A DNA stretch of 12,078 nucleotides from Burkholderiales bacterium (GTDB lineage: Bacteria > Pseudomonadota > Gammaproteobacteria > Burkholderiales > Burkholderiaceae_D): contig JACPVY010000267.1 in the NCBI GenBank assembly GCA_016197345.1, forward strand, positions 1 to 12,078. Direction: 5' to 3'. This document shows positions 1 to 7,371 of this stretch, in pieces. The notes under the pieces are model-generated. The model had not been told where the DNA came from, made no database searches, and saw only the letters and a list, made by a program, of their open reading frames with translations. The position numbers and the translations under genes are program-made. The stretch's first letter is position 1; each line of letters starts with the position of its first letter.

Positions 1-17
1 CCTATATTAGTATTGCC

Positions 18-64
18 TATGGTATTGAGGCCTAAATGACCATGACCTTATTGAAAATACCATA
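18..64. repeat. 9-bp inverted repeat in AT-rich flank
   Basis: TATGGTATT at 18-26 is matched by its exact reverse complement AATACCATA at 56-64, with a 29-nt spacer. The spacer holds a tandem ATGACC pair at 36-47. No gene is visible in 1-100, which is much richer in A+T than the rest of the window. The repeat could be an operator, a hairpin or chance. Confidence 0.35.
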
Positions 65-74
65 AACTCAAGCT

Positions 75-103
75 TAAATAAATCAAAAGAATTCATTTAT
101 TTA
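75..103. repeat. AT-only hairpin at the end of the Cache gene
   Basis: TAAATAAAT at 75-83 pairs exactly with ATTTATTTA at 95-103 around an 11-nt loop that contains GAATTC. The right arm includes the stop codon of the minus-strand Cache gene. The stem has no G or C, so it is a poor intrinsic terminator. It may mark a rearranged or inserted AT-rich boundary. Confidence 0.35.
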
Positions 104-502
104 TTTTAATAAAAAGCAGTCTTGGTAATGCCATTTGTAATCGACCCAACCTTCGCCTTTTTCTTCGGAAAGTTTGGTGATTTCTTTGATGAAGGATTTG
201 CCGTCGGTATCGCGCATGTCCATGACGTTTTTGCCAACAATTTTAGGATTAACACCGTTAGCGAGCGTCACGCCCTCTTTATCCAGCACAAAAATATACA
301 AATCGCGATCAACAAAGCTCCCTTTGGCTTTGTTAAATTCATCTATCGCTTTTTGCTTGCCATTGGCTTTGGCAAAAGCGACCGCTTTTTTGACCAAGGC
401 TTGCGCTTCTGCTGGGGTGCCAGAATCGCCAGCGTAGCTAGGCGTGATACACGTTAAACATTGTGTGGCAAACAAGAGGGCGAGGAGGAAATGGCGGCGC
501 AT
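101..502 (-). CDS. Exported single-Cache-domain protein, C-terminally truncated
   Basis: This is a 133-residue exported protein. Residues 1-24 form a signal peptide (Arg-Arg, a hydrophobic core, then PSYA before GDSG), so it is probably periplasmic. Residues 30-120 match small Cache-domain proteins: an AVAFAKANGKQKAIDEFN helix, FVDRDLYIFVLD, GVNPKIVGKN and GWVDYKW. Such domains bind small ligands in receptors; stand-alone ones are poorly understood. Family members usually continue past YKW with a P-[IV]-T-K-K segment and a Tyr/Gly/Cys-rich final strand. Here YKW is followed by nine unrelated residues and a stop. Just after YKW another frame reads I-T-K-T, which suggests a small deletion. The start is supported by GGAG at 508-511, five bases upstream. 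The cyclase gene lies upstream on the same strand, 154 bp away. Family assignment is strong; whether the product is functional is uncertain. Confidence 0.85.
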   Translation of the reverse strand: MRRHFLLALLFATQCLTCITPSYAGDSGTPAEAQALVKKAVAFAKANGKQKAIDEFNKAKGSFVDRDLYIFVLDKEGVTLANGVNPKIVGKNVMDMRDTDGKSFIKEITKLSEEKGEGWVDYKWHYQDCFLLK

Positions 503-656
503 GGTATCTCCAAAAAAGTGAGGGCAAATAGGACTTACGACTCAATCAACGGTAGAAAACCTTGGAAAAACGACTGCATAGATCGCTTCTTGTTCAGCGA
601 TTCTGATTCTATTTATTGGCTTCGCTTGCGCAGCGCATTGCTTTAATGGCAAGGAT

Positions 657-2438
657 TTATTCTTCTGCCACCATCGCTCTATCGCGCCCTGCCATTTTGG
701 CGACGTAGAGCGCAGTATCGGCGCGCATCAGCAATTCATGGCGAGTTGAGCCATGCCGAGGATATTCGGCGATGCCAGCGGAAAAGGTGCAGCCGATTAG
801 GTGGTGTTTGTCGAGCCGGATATCGAGTTTGCGATATTTTTCAGCGATTTGCGTCATCTTATTGCGCGCGGTTTCGCTATCGACTGCTCGCAATAGCAGG
901 CAAAATTCTTCACCACCATAGCGGCATAGCATATCGCCCGAACGCACCTCGGCCTGCACTAGTTGTGCAAATTGGATCAGCACTTCATCGCCGAAAGCAT
1001 GGCCATAGGTATCGTTGACGCGCTTGAAAAAATCTAAATCAAGAATCACCACAGCCACTAAAAACTTGCCGCTAGATTCATGCAAAATCGCATTCAAGCA
1101 GGTTTCGAAATGGCGGCGATTGTATAAACCCGTTAAGTGATCGCGAATCGCTTGCTCTTTGAGTGAATCTTGTAGCGAGCTGACGTGATGAATTTGATGC
1201 GCTAATTCTTTGTTTAGCGATTCCAGCTTTTGATTTTCAGCTTCACGCGCGGCTTGCAATTCGAGCGCACGGTCGCGTTCTTCTTTCAAATTGCGCATTT
1301 CTTTTTCAAGATTACGCATCAAAATCCGCGAATCGCGCGCTGAGCGACTGCGTGTTTCAAACAGGGTTTGATATTGCTGTAGATAATTGTAAGCGTCTTG
1401 CCACTGGCCTAAATGGGCATAAATGTCGGCAAAACCTTTATAGATTTGCTGCTGATAAAAAGGATTGCGCGTAAAGCTGAGCAAGGTTTTCGCATTTTCT
1501 AGCGATTGCAAGGCCACTTGCGGCCGACCTAGCGCAAAATCGAGCATGCCGCGTAGCAAATGACCGTGCATTTGCTCTTCGTAGTCCTCACATTTTTCGG
1601 CGAGCTCCTGCGCTCTTTGTAGGAAATCTTGTGCCTTGTCGTGGCGTGATTGCAAAATCATCACATGCGCCGCTAAGCATTGGATGAATGCATATTCGGC
1701 GTTTTCGACTTGATCGCCAGCAACCAGAAAAGGCGTGATCAAGTCTAGCGCCTCTTGCGCACGGCCATTGGCGAGTTGGCACATCGCTAAATTGCCAGAC
1801 ACCAACAGCCGCAATTGCGAGACGTTTTCACTTTCTATGATTTCTAGCGCTTCCGACAGCAGCGGGACGGCATCTTCATCATTGCCTAAATCGTGTTGCG
1901 ACGAGGCTAAATTCGATAGGCTATTGACGCGGTGGGCAGCGGTGCCAAAACGCTCTGCCATATCCAGCGCTAACAAAAAGCAGCGTGGGCCAGCGCGGCT
2001 GTCACCGCGGTTGAGCGCATCTATCCCCATTCGGTTATACAGCGAAAACTTGTACAAGGAATCAGGAATTTGCGTGGAAAGATTGCGTGCAGTTTCAAAG
2101 ATCATGCCAGACGCCGCGAAATCGCCGCGACGCGTGGCGAGGCTGCCTAAACATACTTGCGCCGCCATTTCGCCTTCCAAATCGCCAATCCGGTGAAAAC
2201 GTTCGGGCATAGGGGCGGCGATGCGTTCGGATTCTTCAATGTCACCGCCGTAGTACAGCAGGGAAAGATTATTCAGTTGAGCAAAACATAAACCGCGTTC
2301 GTAGCCAATTGCGGCAGCGGCGGCCAGCGCAATATCGGTCAAACGCCGCGCTTCCGGTCTGTTGGCCACAAGGCAAGACAGACTTTGTAAGTTGAGGCGG
2401 TCTATTTCTGCTTTATCCAATTGTGGTTGGTGTGACAC
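657..2438 (-). CDS. TPR-containing diguanylate cyclase (GGDEF)
   Basis: This is a cytoplasmic protein of about 593 residues with no signal peptide or membrane span. Residues 8-370 are repeated amphipathic helices of TPR type (e.g. NSLSNLASSQHDLGNDEDAV). Residues 370-430 form a charged coiled coil. A GGDEF domain fills 430-593, with DHLTGLYNRR at 433, ILDLDFFKRVNDTYGH, and the active site GGEEF at 508-512. It should make cyclic di-GMP from two GTP. The inhibitory I-site RxxD is present as R499-S-G-D502, so product feedback is likely. The open frame extends to a GTG at 2504, but that codon has no visible ribosome site. The GTG at 2436-2438 has GGAG at 2447-2450, eight bases upstream, so I chose it. 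The TPR part probably senses a protein partner. The nearest gene downstream on this strand is the Cache-domain gene. Confidence 0.9.
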   Translation of the reverse strand: MSHQPQLDKAEIDRLNLQSLSCLVANRPEARRLTDIALAAAAAIGYERGLCFAQLNNLSLLYYGGDIEESERIAAPMPERFHRIGDLEGEMAAQVCLGSLATRRGDFAASGMIFETARNLSTQIPDSLYKFSLYNRMGIDALNRGDSRAGPRCFLLALDMAERFGTAAHRVNSLSNLASSQHDLGNDEDAVPLLSEALEIIESENVSQLRLLVSGNLAMCQLANGRAQEALDLITPFLVAGDQVENAEYAFIQCLAAHVMILQSRHDKAQDFLQRAQELAEKCEDYEEQMHGHLLRGMLDFALGRPQVALQSLENAKTLLSFTRNPFYQQQIYKGFADIYAHLGQWQDAYNYLQQYQTLFETRSRSARDSRILMRNLEKEMRNLKEERDRALELQAAREAENQKLESLNKELAHQIHHVSSLQDSLKEQAIRDHLTGLYNRRHFETCLNAILHESSGKFLVAVVILDLDFFKRVNDTYGHAFGDEVLIQFAQLVQAEVRSGDMLCRYGGEEFCLLLRAVDSETARNKMTQIAEKYRKLDIRLDKHHLIGCTFSAGIAEYPRHGSTRHELLMRADTALYVAKMAGRDRAMVAEE

Positions 2439-2744
2439 TGCCAGCACTCCATTGAGGAAAGGGAAGCCTGCGGGAAATTTCGAGAAAGTCACGGGGCAGG
2501 CCACGCATGTGTCACATCATACCGAGAAAATCCGCTAGATTGACGCTTTTTTGCGCAACATAGCGTGCTCACGGTTTGCACTGAGGCAATTAGCGCATTT
2601 AGTTGTTGTTCGAATAATCTCATGAGGCAATTTGCTATTGTTCTGGCTTGATCTGGATGGCGCGAAGCTATCCCTGCCAGTTGCATAATTTGCGGCGCAA
2701 TACTCAAGTCGCGCGCAAGGCATAGTAAGATCAAGTTTTTCTTT
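2439..2744. other. Divergent intergenic region, no confident gene
   Basis: This stretch separates the minus-strand cyclase from the plus-strand phosphoesterase and must carry promoters for both. I see no convincing -35/-10 pair. A minus-strand frame from ATG 2761 to TGA 2489 (90 codons) crosses most of it. It has a helical-looking sequence but uses codons (ATA, AGA, ACA, CTA) that the neighbours use sparingly, so I do not call it a gene. Confidence 0.5.
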
Positions 2745-3671
2745 GTGATGAGTTTTGCCATGTTTCTTTCCCGTACCTTGTTTCGTACCTTATACCGTCT
2801 GATTTCGGTCGCCTTACTGTCCAGTGCGCTACCTTTGTCGTCTGCACTGGCAGCCGACGCTGTGACGGTATATGCCGCTGGCGATATTGCCGATTGCCGC
2901 GATACGAGCGCCGCCAATTCCGATGCCTTGCGTACGGCCAAGCTATTGCAACCGTTGTTGCAGCAAGACCCCCAAGCCCGTGTCTTGACGCTAGGTGACA
3001 ATACCTATCCGGTCGGCGCGCCCAGCGAGTTTCGCGATTGCTATCAACCAACTTGGGGACAGTTCAAATCCCGCACCCATCCATCGCCCGGCAATCACGA
3101 TTACTACACCGCACAGGGCGCCGGGTATTACGATTATTTTGGCGAACTGGCCGGGCCGCAAAAGCGTGGCTATTACCGCGTGCAAATCGGTAGCTGGCAA
3201 GTATTTTCTTTAAATAGCAATTTGAAGGGCGTAGAACAAAAAGACCAAATCGCTTGGCTCAAGCAAGAGCTAGCCGCGAACCCGGCGCGTTGTACGCTAG
3301 CGTATTGGCATCACCCGGTGTTTAGCTCTGGCGGGCACGGCAATAGCAGCCGCATGCAAGCAGTGTGGGACACCTTAGCGGCGGCCAATGCCGATCTAGT
3401 GTTGGTAGGGCATGATCATGATTACGAACGTTTTGCGCCGCAAGACCCAGAAGGCAAACTCGATCCGGCCCGTGGTATTGCCCAATTCGTGGTCGGCACC
3501 GGTGGCAGTGGTTTAAGCCCCTTTGGCATGCGCCGCGCCAATAGCGAAAAAGGGCAAAACGAAGTCCATGGCGTGCTGAAGCTGGTGTTGAAAGACGATG
3601 GCTATGATTGGCAGTTTTTAGCAGTAGATGCTACCCGTTTTCAGGATAAGGGGAGCGCCGCTTGTCATTGA
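2745..3671 (+). CDS. Exported calcineurin-like metallophosphoesterase
   Basis: This is a 308-residue metallophosphoesterase of the purple acid phosphatase/calcineurin-like type, expected to hydrolyse phosphate esters outside the cytoplasm. An N-terminal signal peptide runs to about residue 37 (Arg-containing, a hydrophobic LISVALLSSALPLSSALAA stretch). The dinuclear metal-site motifs are all present in order: GDIADC (46-51, ligand D47), GDNTY (84-88, D85), GNHDY (116-120, N117), the HH pair at 189-190 and GHDHDYERF (222-230). The substrate is unknown. The frame opens with GTG at 2745 and ATG at 2748, but the ATG at 2760 gives an equally good signal peptide and follows a weak GATGAG element, so the start is uncertain by up to five codons. 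The TraL-like gene follows 61 bp downstream on the same strand. Confidence 0.88.
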   Translation: MMSFAMFLSRTLFRTLYRLISVALLSSALPLSSALAADAVTVYAAGDIADCRDTSAANSDALRTAKLLQPLLQQDPQARVLTLGDNTYPVGAPSEFRDCYQPTWGQFKSRTHPSPGNHDYYTAQGAGYYDYFGELAGPQKRGYYRVQIGSWQVFSLNSNLKGVEQKDQIAWLKQELAANPARCTLAYWHHPVFSSGGHGNSSRMQAVWDTLAAANADLVLVGHDHDYERFAPQDPEGKLDPARGIAQFVVGTGGSGLSPFGMRRANSEKGQNEVHGVLKLVLKDDGYDWQFLAVDATRFQDKGSAACH

Positions 3672-3732
3672 TGGTGTAACGCTAGTAGCAAGGTCAACAT
3701 GACGTTAGGGAATATCTATTTTGGAGCAATGC

Positions 3733-4461
3733 ATGAAGAATACGGTTCATTTCATTTTGCAAGGCAAGGGCGGGATAGGCAAAACCTTTGTGTCGACTTT
3801 GCTCGCGCAATGGATACGCGGTAAAGATGAGACGCCACTGCGCTGCTATGACACAGATCAAGAAAACCCGACTTTTTCGCGCTACAAAGCGATGAACGTC
3901 AAGCACATCCCCGTGATGGGCGATGATCGCGTGATTGAAGCCAAGCGCTTCGATAGCCTGATGATTGATATCTTGGAAGAAGAGGGCAATTGCGTCATCG
4001 ACAATGGCGCCAATACCTTTTCACCGCTGATGGCGTATCTGCTGGAAAACGATTGTTTTGCGATGCTGCAAGACGCTGGCCGCACGGTCTACATCCACAC
4101 GATTGTCGGCGGAGGGGACACCTTGCACGATACCGCCACTGGCTTTGTTTCCACCGCTAAATCAACCAAAGTGCCACTCGTGCTATGGGAAAACCAGCAT
4201 TTTGGCTTGCTGCAATCGGCTACTGGCAAGCAATTTACCGAATCGCAAACTTTTGCTGAATTCGCTGATCGCGTCAAGGGCCGCATCACCCTCGTGCAAC
4301 GCAATCCCGATACCTTTGGCGCCGATATCAAAAAGATGAACATCGCTCGCTTGACGCAAGAAGAAGTGCTGCAAAACGAAAAATTCAACATCATGGAAAA
4401 GCAGCGCATCAAGGTGGTCTATCGCGATATCTTCGAGCAACTGGACAAAGTCGAGTGGTAA
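3733..4461 (+). CDS. traL-like: TraL-like ParA-family P-loop ATPase
   Basis: This is a 242-residue cytoplasmic P-loop ATPase. The deviant Walker A motif is GKGGIGKT at 11-18, followed by DTDQENPTF from residue 40 and a Walker B-like VIDNGANTF with D90. The order and wording (LQGKGGIGK, DTDxxNxTFxxYKAxNV, IDNGAxxFxPL, a GGxxLxDTxxGF segment, and IMxxQRxKxVxRxxFEQLD at the end) match my memory of TraL from IncP plasmids such as RP4, at nearly the same length. In those plasmids TraL is encoded beside oriT and helps DNA transfer by an unclear role. The frame is open from TTG 3721, but ATG 3733 has GGAG at 3723-3726 with a six-base spacer, which fixes the start. The TraM-like gene begins 3 nt after the stop. 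No relaxase, TraK, TraG or mating-pore gene is in view. Family assignment is strong; a transfer role here is doubtful. Confidence 0.85.
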   Translation: MKNTVHFILQGKGGIGKTFVSTLLAQWIRGKDETPLRCYDTDQENPTFSRYKAMNVKHIPVMGDDRVIEAKRFDSLMIDILEEEGNCVIDNGANTFSPLMAYLLENDCFAMLQDAGRTVYIHTIVGGGDTLHDTATGFVSTAKSTKVPLVLWENQHFGLLQSATGKQFTESQTFAEFADRVKGRITLVQRNPDTFGADIKKMNIARLTQEEVLQNEKFNIMEKQRIKVVYRDIFEQLDKVEW

Positions 4462-4464
4462 GCC

Positions 4465-5121
4465 ATGGATCAACAAAAACTACGCTCGCTCGTCTTTGAA
4501 AAAACAGGCATCAAGATCGACACTAGCGACCCGGTGTTTGCCGTCGTAGCGATGAATGAAGCGCTGCTAGAAGAAGCGGTGCAACGCCATTTGCTGGTGC
4601 TAGAGCAATCATCGAAAGCGATTTTGCTGCAATTGCAGGCGCTCAGTAGCCAAACCGCAGCGGGGCGGGACACATCTGCAACGAGCACGAATGCCGCATT
4701 GGCGGATGATATTTGGGAAACCTCGGCAGCAGCTAGTGCAAAAGCACAGCAGGTAGCATCGACCCAGCCGCAAGAAGACAATTTACACCAAGGTGGCAAA
4801 CATGAGTCGCAAGGGACAGGAACTAGCGTTGGCGATACCGTGCGCGCCCCTAGCGTAGCGACAAGCGCAGGGAATCATCCACTCAGTAGCCAACTCCGCC
4901 TCGCCGCCATCACCGCTTTGATGACGGTTGCGCTGATGCTGCCAACGCTGAATATGTTTGCCCCCAAGCCTAGCGCTCCCGCCACATCGCCGACCGCCGC
5001 CGCGACTTTGTCGCCGCAACAAGAAACACAACTGAAGCAATTTGAGAAATTACAAAAACTATTGCCAACGTTAGATGCCAAGGCGCGCGCGCAGATCGAA
5101 GCGGAATTGAAAAAGCCGTGA
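4465..5121 (+). CDS. traM-like: TraM-like membrane-anchored protein
   Basis: This 218-residue protein resembles IncP TraM at its N-terminus: a short helix, then TGIKIDTSDPVFAVVAMNEALLEEAV (about 14-39) in place of TraM's HGIxxxxDDPVLxLxxxNxxLL. A helical segment follows to about residue 60. Residues 61-140 are a low-complexity Ala/Ser/Thr/Gln-rich linker. A single membrane span lies at about 145-165 (LAAITALMTVALMLPTLNM), then a Pro/Ala-rich stretch and a charged C-terminal helix (185-218). RP4 TraM, as I recall it, is about 145 residues and ends at its membrane span, so the linker and the tail after the span are additions. Only 3 nt separate it from the TraL-like stop, and its ribosome site is poor, so translation is probably coupled. 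The TraL partner supports the call more than the sequence alone does. Confidence 0.7.
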   Translation: MDQQKLRSLVFEKTGIKIDTSDPVFAVVAMNEALLEEAVQRHLLVLEQSSKAILLQLQALSSQTAAGRDTSATSTNAALADDIWETSAAASAKAQQVASTQPQEDNLHQGGKHESQGTGTSVGDTVRAPSVATSAGNHPLSSQLRLAAITALMTVALMLPTLNMFAPKPSAPATSPTAAATLSPQQETQLKQFEKLQKLLPTLDAKARAQIEAELKKP

Positions 5122-5148
5122 TGGAAAAGCTATAACTGAGCACATGCG

Positions 5149-5177
5149 CAGGCCGTCGTGGAATAGCGTGTGGCCTG
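5149..5177. repeat. Inverted repeat CAGGCC/GGCCTG
   Basis: CAGGCC at 5149-5154 pairs with GGCCTG at 5172-5177 across a 17-nt loop, just after the TraM-like stop. No T-run follows, so it is not a standard terminator. It could be a weak attenuating hairpin. Confidence 0.35.
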
Positions 5178-5201
5178 TCCCCCTGATTTGGGCGCGAGCC
5201 A

Positions 5202-5223
5202 GCGCTATTAACCCCCTTAGCGC
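5202..5223. repeat. Inverted repeat GCGCTA/TAGCGC before the amine dehydrogenase
   Basis: GCGCTA at 5202-5207 pairs with TAGCGC at 5218-5223 around a 10-nt loop, ending 21 bases before the next start codon. It could be an operator or a 5' untranslated hairpin. No clear ribosome site lies between it and the ATG at 5245. Confidence 0.35.
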
Positions 5224-5244
5224 CCACCAATTCAAAACAACACC

Positions 5245-7326
5245 ATGACATCCCCCTACGACATCTTGTTTGAACCGGTGCAAATCGGCCCTGTCACTAG
5301 CAAAAACCGCTTTTACCAAGTGCCGCATTGCAATGGCATGGGCCATGGACATCCGTCTAGCCTAGCGGCGATGCGCGGCATGAAAGCCGAAGGTGGTTGG
5401 GGCGTGATATGCACTGAAGAAGTCGAAATCAGCCCATTTTCAGAAATTTCGCCGCATTTTGAAGGGCGTTTGTGGGAAGACAAAGACATCCCGGCGCTAC
5501 GCTTGATGACCGAAGCTTGCCATGCGCATGGCGCGCTAGCAGGGATTGAATTGATGTTCAATGGCTATGCGACGCCGAATCGCTACAGCCGCGAAGTACC
5601 AATGGCCCCTAGCGCCTTGCCCGTGCGCCCGAGCGACCCGCTACAAGCGCGCGCGATGACGCTAGCGGACATCCGCAACGTGCGACGCTGGCATAGGCAG
5701 GCAGCGCTTCGCGCGCGCGATGCGGGTTTTGATTTGATCTACGTTTATGCGGGACATGACCTTGGTATGCCCTTGCACTTCCTCTCGCGCCGCACCAATT
5801 TCCGCACTGACGAATATGGCGGCAGCTTGGAAAACCGCGTGCGCTTCTTGCGTGAACTGATCGAAGACACCAAAGACGCTGTCGGTGATCGCTGTGGCGT
5901 GGTAGTGCGCTTAGCGGTCGATCAATTACTCGGGCCGCAAGGCATCACCGCGCAAAATGAAGGGCGCGATGTGATTGCGATGCTGGCGGAATTGCCCGAT
6001 TTGTGGGATGTGAATATCGCCGATTGGAGTAACGATAGCCAAACCGCGCGCTTTGCCGACGAAGGCTATCAAGAACAATACATACGCGGCGTCAAAGCGC
6101 TGACCAGCAAACCAGTGGTTGGCGTTGGACGCTATACCTCACCCGACGCGATGGTGTCGGCAATTAAGCGCGGCGTGATGGATATGATAGGCGCGGCGCG
6201 GCCATCGATTGCTGATCCATTTTTGCCGAATAAAATCAAAAATGGCCAGATCGATCTCATTCGCGAATGCATAGGCTGCAATATTTGCGTCACTGGCGAT
6301 AACCTGTGTGTCCCGATTCGCTGCACGCAAAACCCGACCATGGGCGAAGAATGGCGGCGAGGTTGGCATCCGGAAAAAATCGCGCCCGCAGCTTCAAACA
6401 GCCGCGTGCTCGTGGTTGGTAGCGGCCCCGCGGGTTTAGAAGCAGCTCGTGCGCTAGCGCAGCGTGGCTATGACGTTGCAATCGCAGAAGCGGAGACAGA
6501 ACTCGGTGGCCGCGTGCGGCAAGAAGCACGTTTGCCGGGGCTAGCGAGTTGGCAACGCGTCGCAGATTATCGCCTCTTTCAATTGCAGCAAATGGCGAAT
6601 GTCGCCATCTACAAAGAAAGCCGCTTAAGCGCCGACGATGTGCTCGCGTTTGGCTTTGAAGAAGTGATTATCGCCACTGGTTCGCGTTGGCGCAAAGATG
6701 GCCTAGGGCGACAACATCGACAGCCGCTGGTCGATCCAACGTGGCCGCAAGTTCTGTCCCCTAGCGATATTTTCACTGGCGCGAAGACCATCTCCCCCAT
6801 TGTGATATATGACGACGATCATTTCTACATGGCAGGTGTGTTAGCCGAATTGCTTGCCAAACAGGGACATAGCGTGCATTACATCACACCCGCTTGCAAG
6901 GTTTCCGAATGGACAGAACAAACGATGGAACAAGCGCGAGTACAAAAACGCGTGATTGAACTTGGCGTTAGCCTGCACTTGAATCGTGAAATCGCGAGCG
7001 TGCAGCAAGTGGACGCGAATATGCTGGAAATCGAACTAGCCTGCACCTACACCGATCAACGCAGCCATTTATTGGCGGCGCAATTGCTATTGGTGACGAT
7101 GCGTGATGCCAATGATGGCTTATATCAAGAATTGCTCGCGCGCCAAAGCGAATGGGCAGACGCGGGCATCAAGCAAGTGCAATGCATAGGCGATGCATTC
7201 GCGCCAGCGACGATTGCTGCGGCGGTCTATGCTGGGCATAAGGCCGCGCGCTTGTTGGATGAGGCAGTGGGGGAGGTGGATGGTGTGCCGTTTAGGCGGG
7301 AGATCATACAAATAGCGGGGGGATAA
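5245..7326 (+). CDS. Trimethylamine dehydrogenase-family FMN/4Fe-4S/FAD amine dehydrogenase
   Basis: This 693-residue enzyme matches trimethylamine dehydrogenase (TMADH, about 729 residues) throughout. The N-terminal barrel holds RFYQVPHC with C29, equivalent to the cysteine that binds FMN covalently. The catalytic Tyr/His/Asp set is kept as Y168, H171 and D264. The 4Fe-4S cluster cysteines are C342, C345, C348 and C360. A dinucleotide fold starts at GSGPAG (392-397). The family oxidatively splits an amine and passes electrons through the cluster, usually to an electron transfer flavoprotein. The TMADH aromatic cage is changed: its Tyr60 position is E59 and its Trp355 position is D352, while W261 keeps Trp264. 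So trimethylamine is unlikely to be the substrate; a charged or polar amine such as a histamine-like or methylated amino compound is more plausible. No flavoprotein partner gene is present. The start fits the family N-terminus but lacks a clear ribosome site. Confidence 0.9.
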   Translation: MTSPYDILFEPVQIGPVTSKNRFYQVPHCNGMGHGHPSSLAAMRGMKAEGGWGVICTEEVEISPFSEISPHFEGRLWEDKDIPALRLMTEACHAHGALAGIELMFNGYATPNRYSREVPMAPSALPVRPSDPLQARAMTLADIRNVRRWHRQAALRARDAGFDLIYVYAGHDLGMPLHFLSRRTNFRTDEYGGSLENRVRFLRELIEDTKDAVGDRCGVVVRLAVDQLLGPQGITAQNEGRDVIAMLAELPDLWDVNIADWSNDSQTARFADEGYQEQYIRGVKALTSKPVVGVGRYTSPDAMVSAIKRGVMDMIGAARPSIADPFLPNKIKNGQIDLIRECIGCNICVTGDNLCVPIRCTQNPTMGEEWRRGWHPEKIAPAASNSRVLVVGSGPAGLEAARALAQRGYDVAIAEAETELGGRVRQEARLPGLASWQRVADYRLFQLQQMANVAIYKESRLSADDVLAFGFEEVIIATGSRWRKDGLGRQHRQPLVDPTWPQVLSPSDIFTGAKTISPIVIYDDDHFYMAGVLAELLAKQGHSVHYITPACKVSEWTEQTMEQARVQKRVIELGVSLHLNREIASVQQVDANMLEIELACTYTDQRSHLLAAQLLLVTMRDANDGLYQELLARQSEWADAGIKQVQCIGDAFAPATIAAAVYAGHKAARLLDEAVGEVDGVPFRREIIQIAGG

Positions 7327-7371
7327 TACAGAAAAGACAGCGAGGTGTTTGAGTCCGTGAGTGCAATACCG

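Noticed and set aside
3642..3650. TTATCCTG on the minus strand, close to the TraL-like gene, resembling an IncP nic core
   Set aside because: The base after the nic position is A, not C or T, and the site lies inside the phosphoesterase gene. A six-base core is expected several times by chance in this window, and no relaxosome inverted repeat is nearby.
4089..4412. Minus-strand frames opposite the TraL-like gene
   Set aside because: They are shadows of a clearly coding plus-strand gene and carry no recognisable domain.
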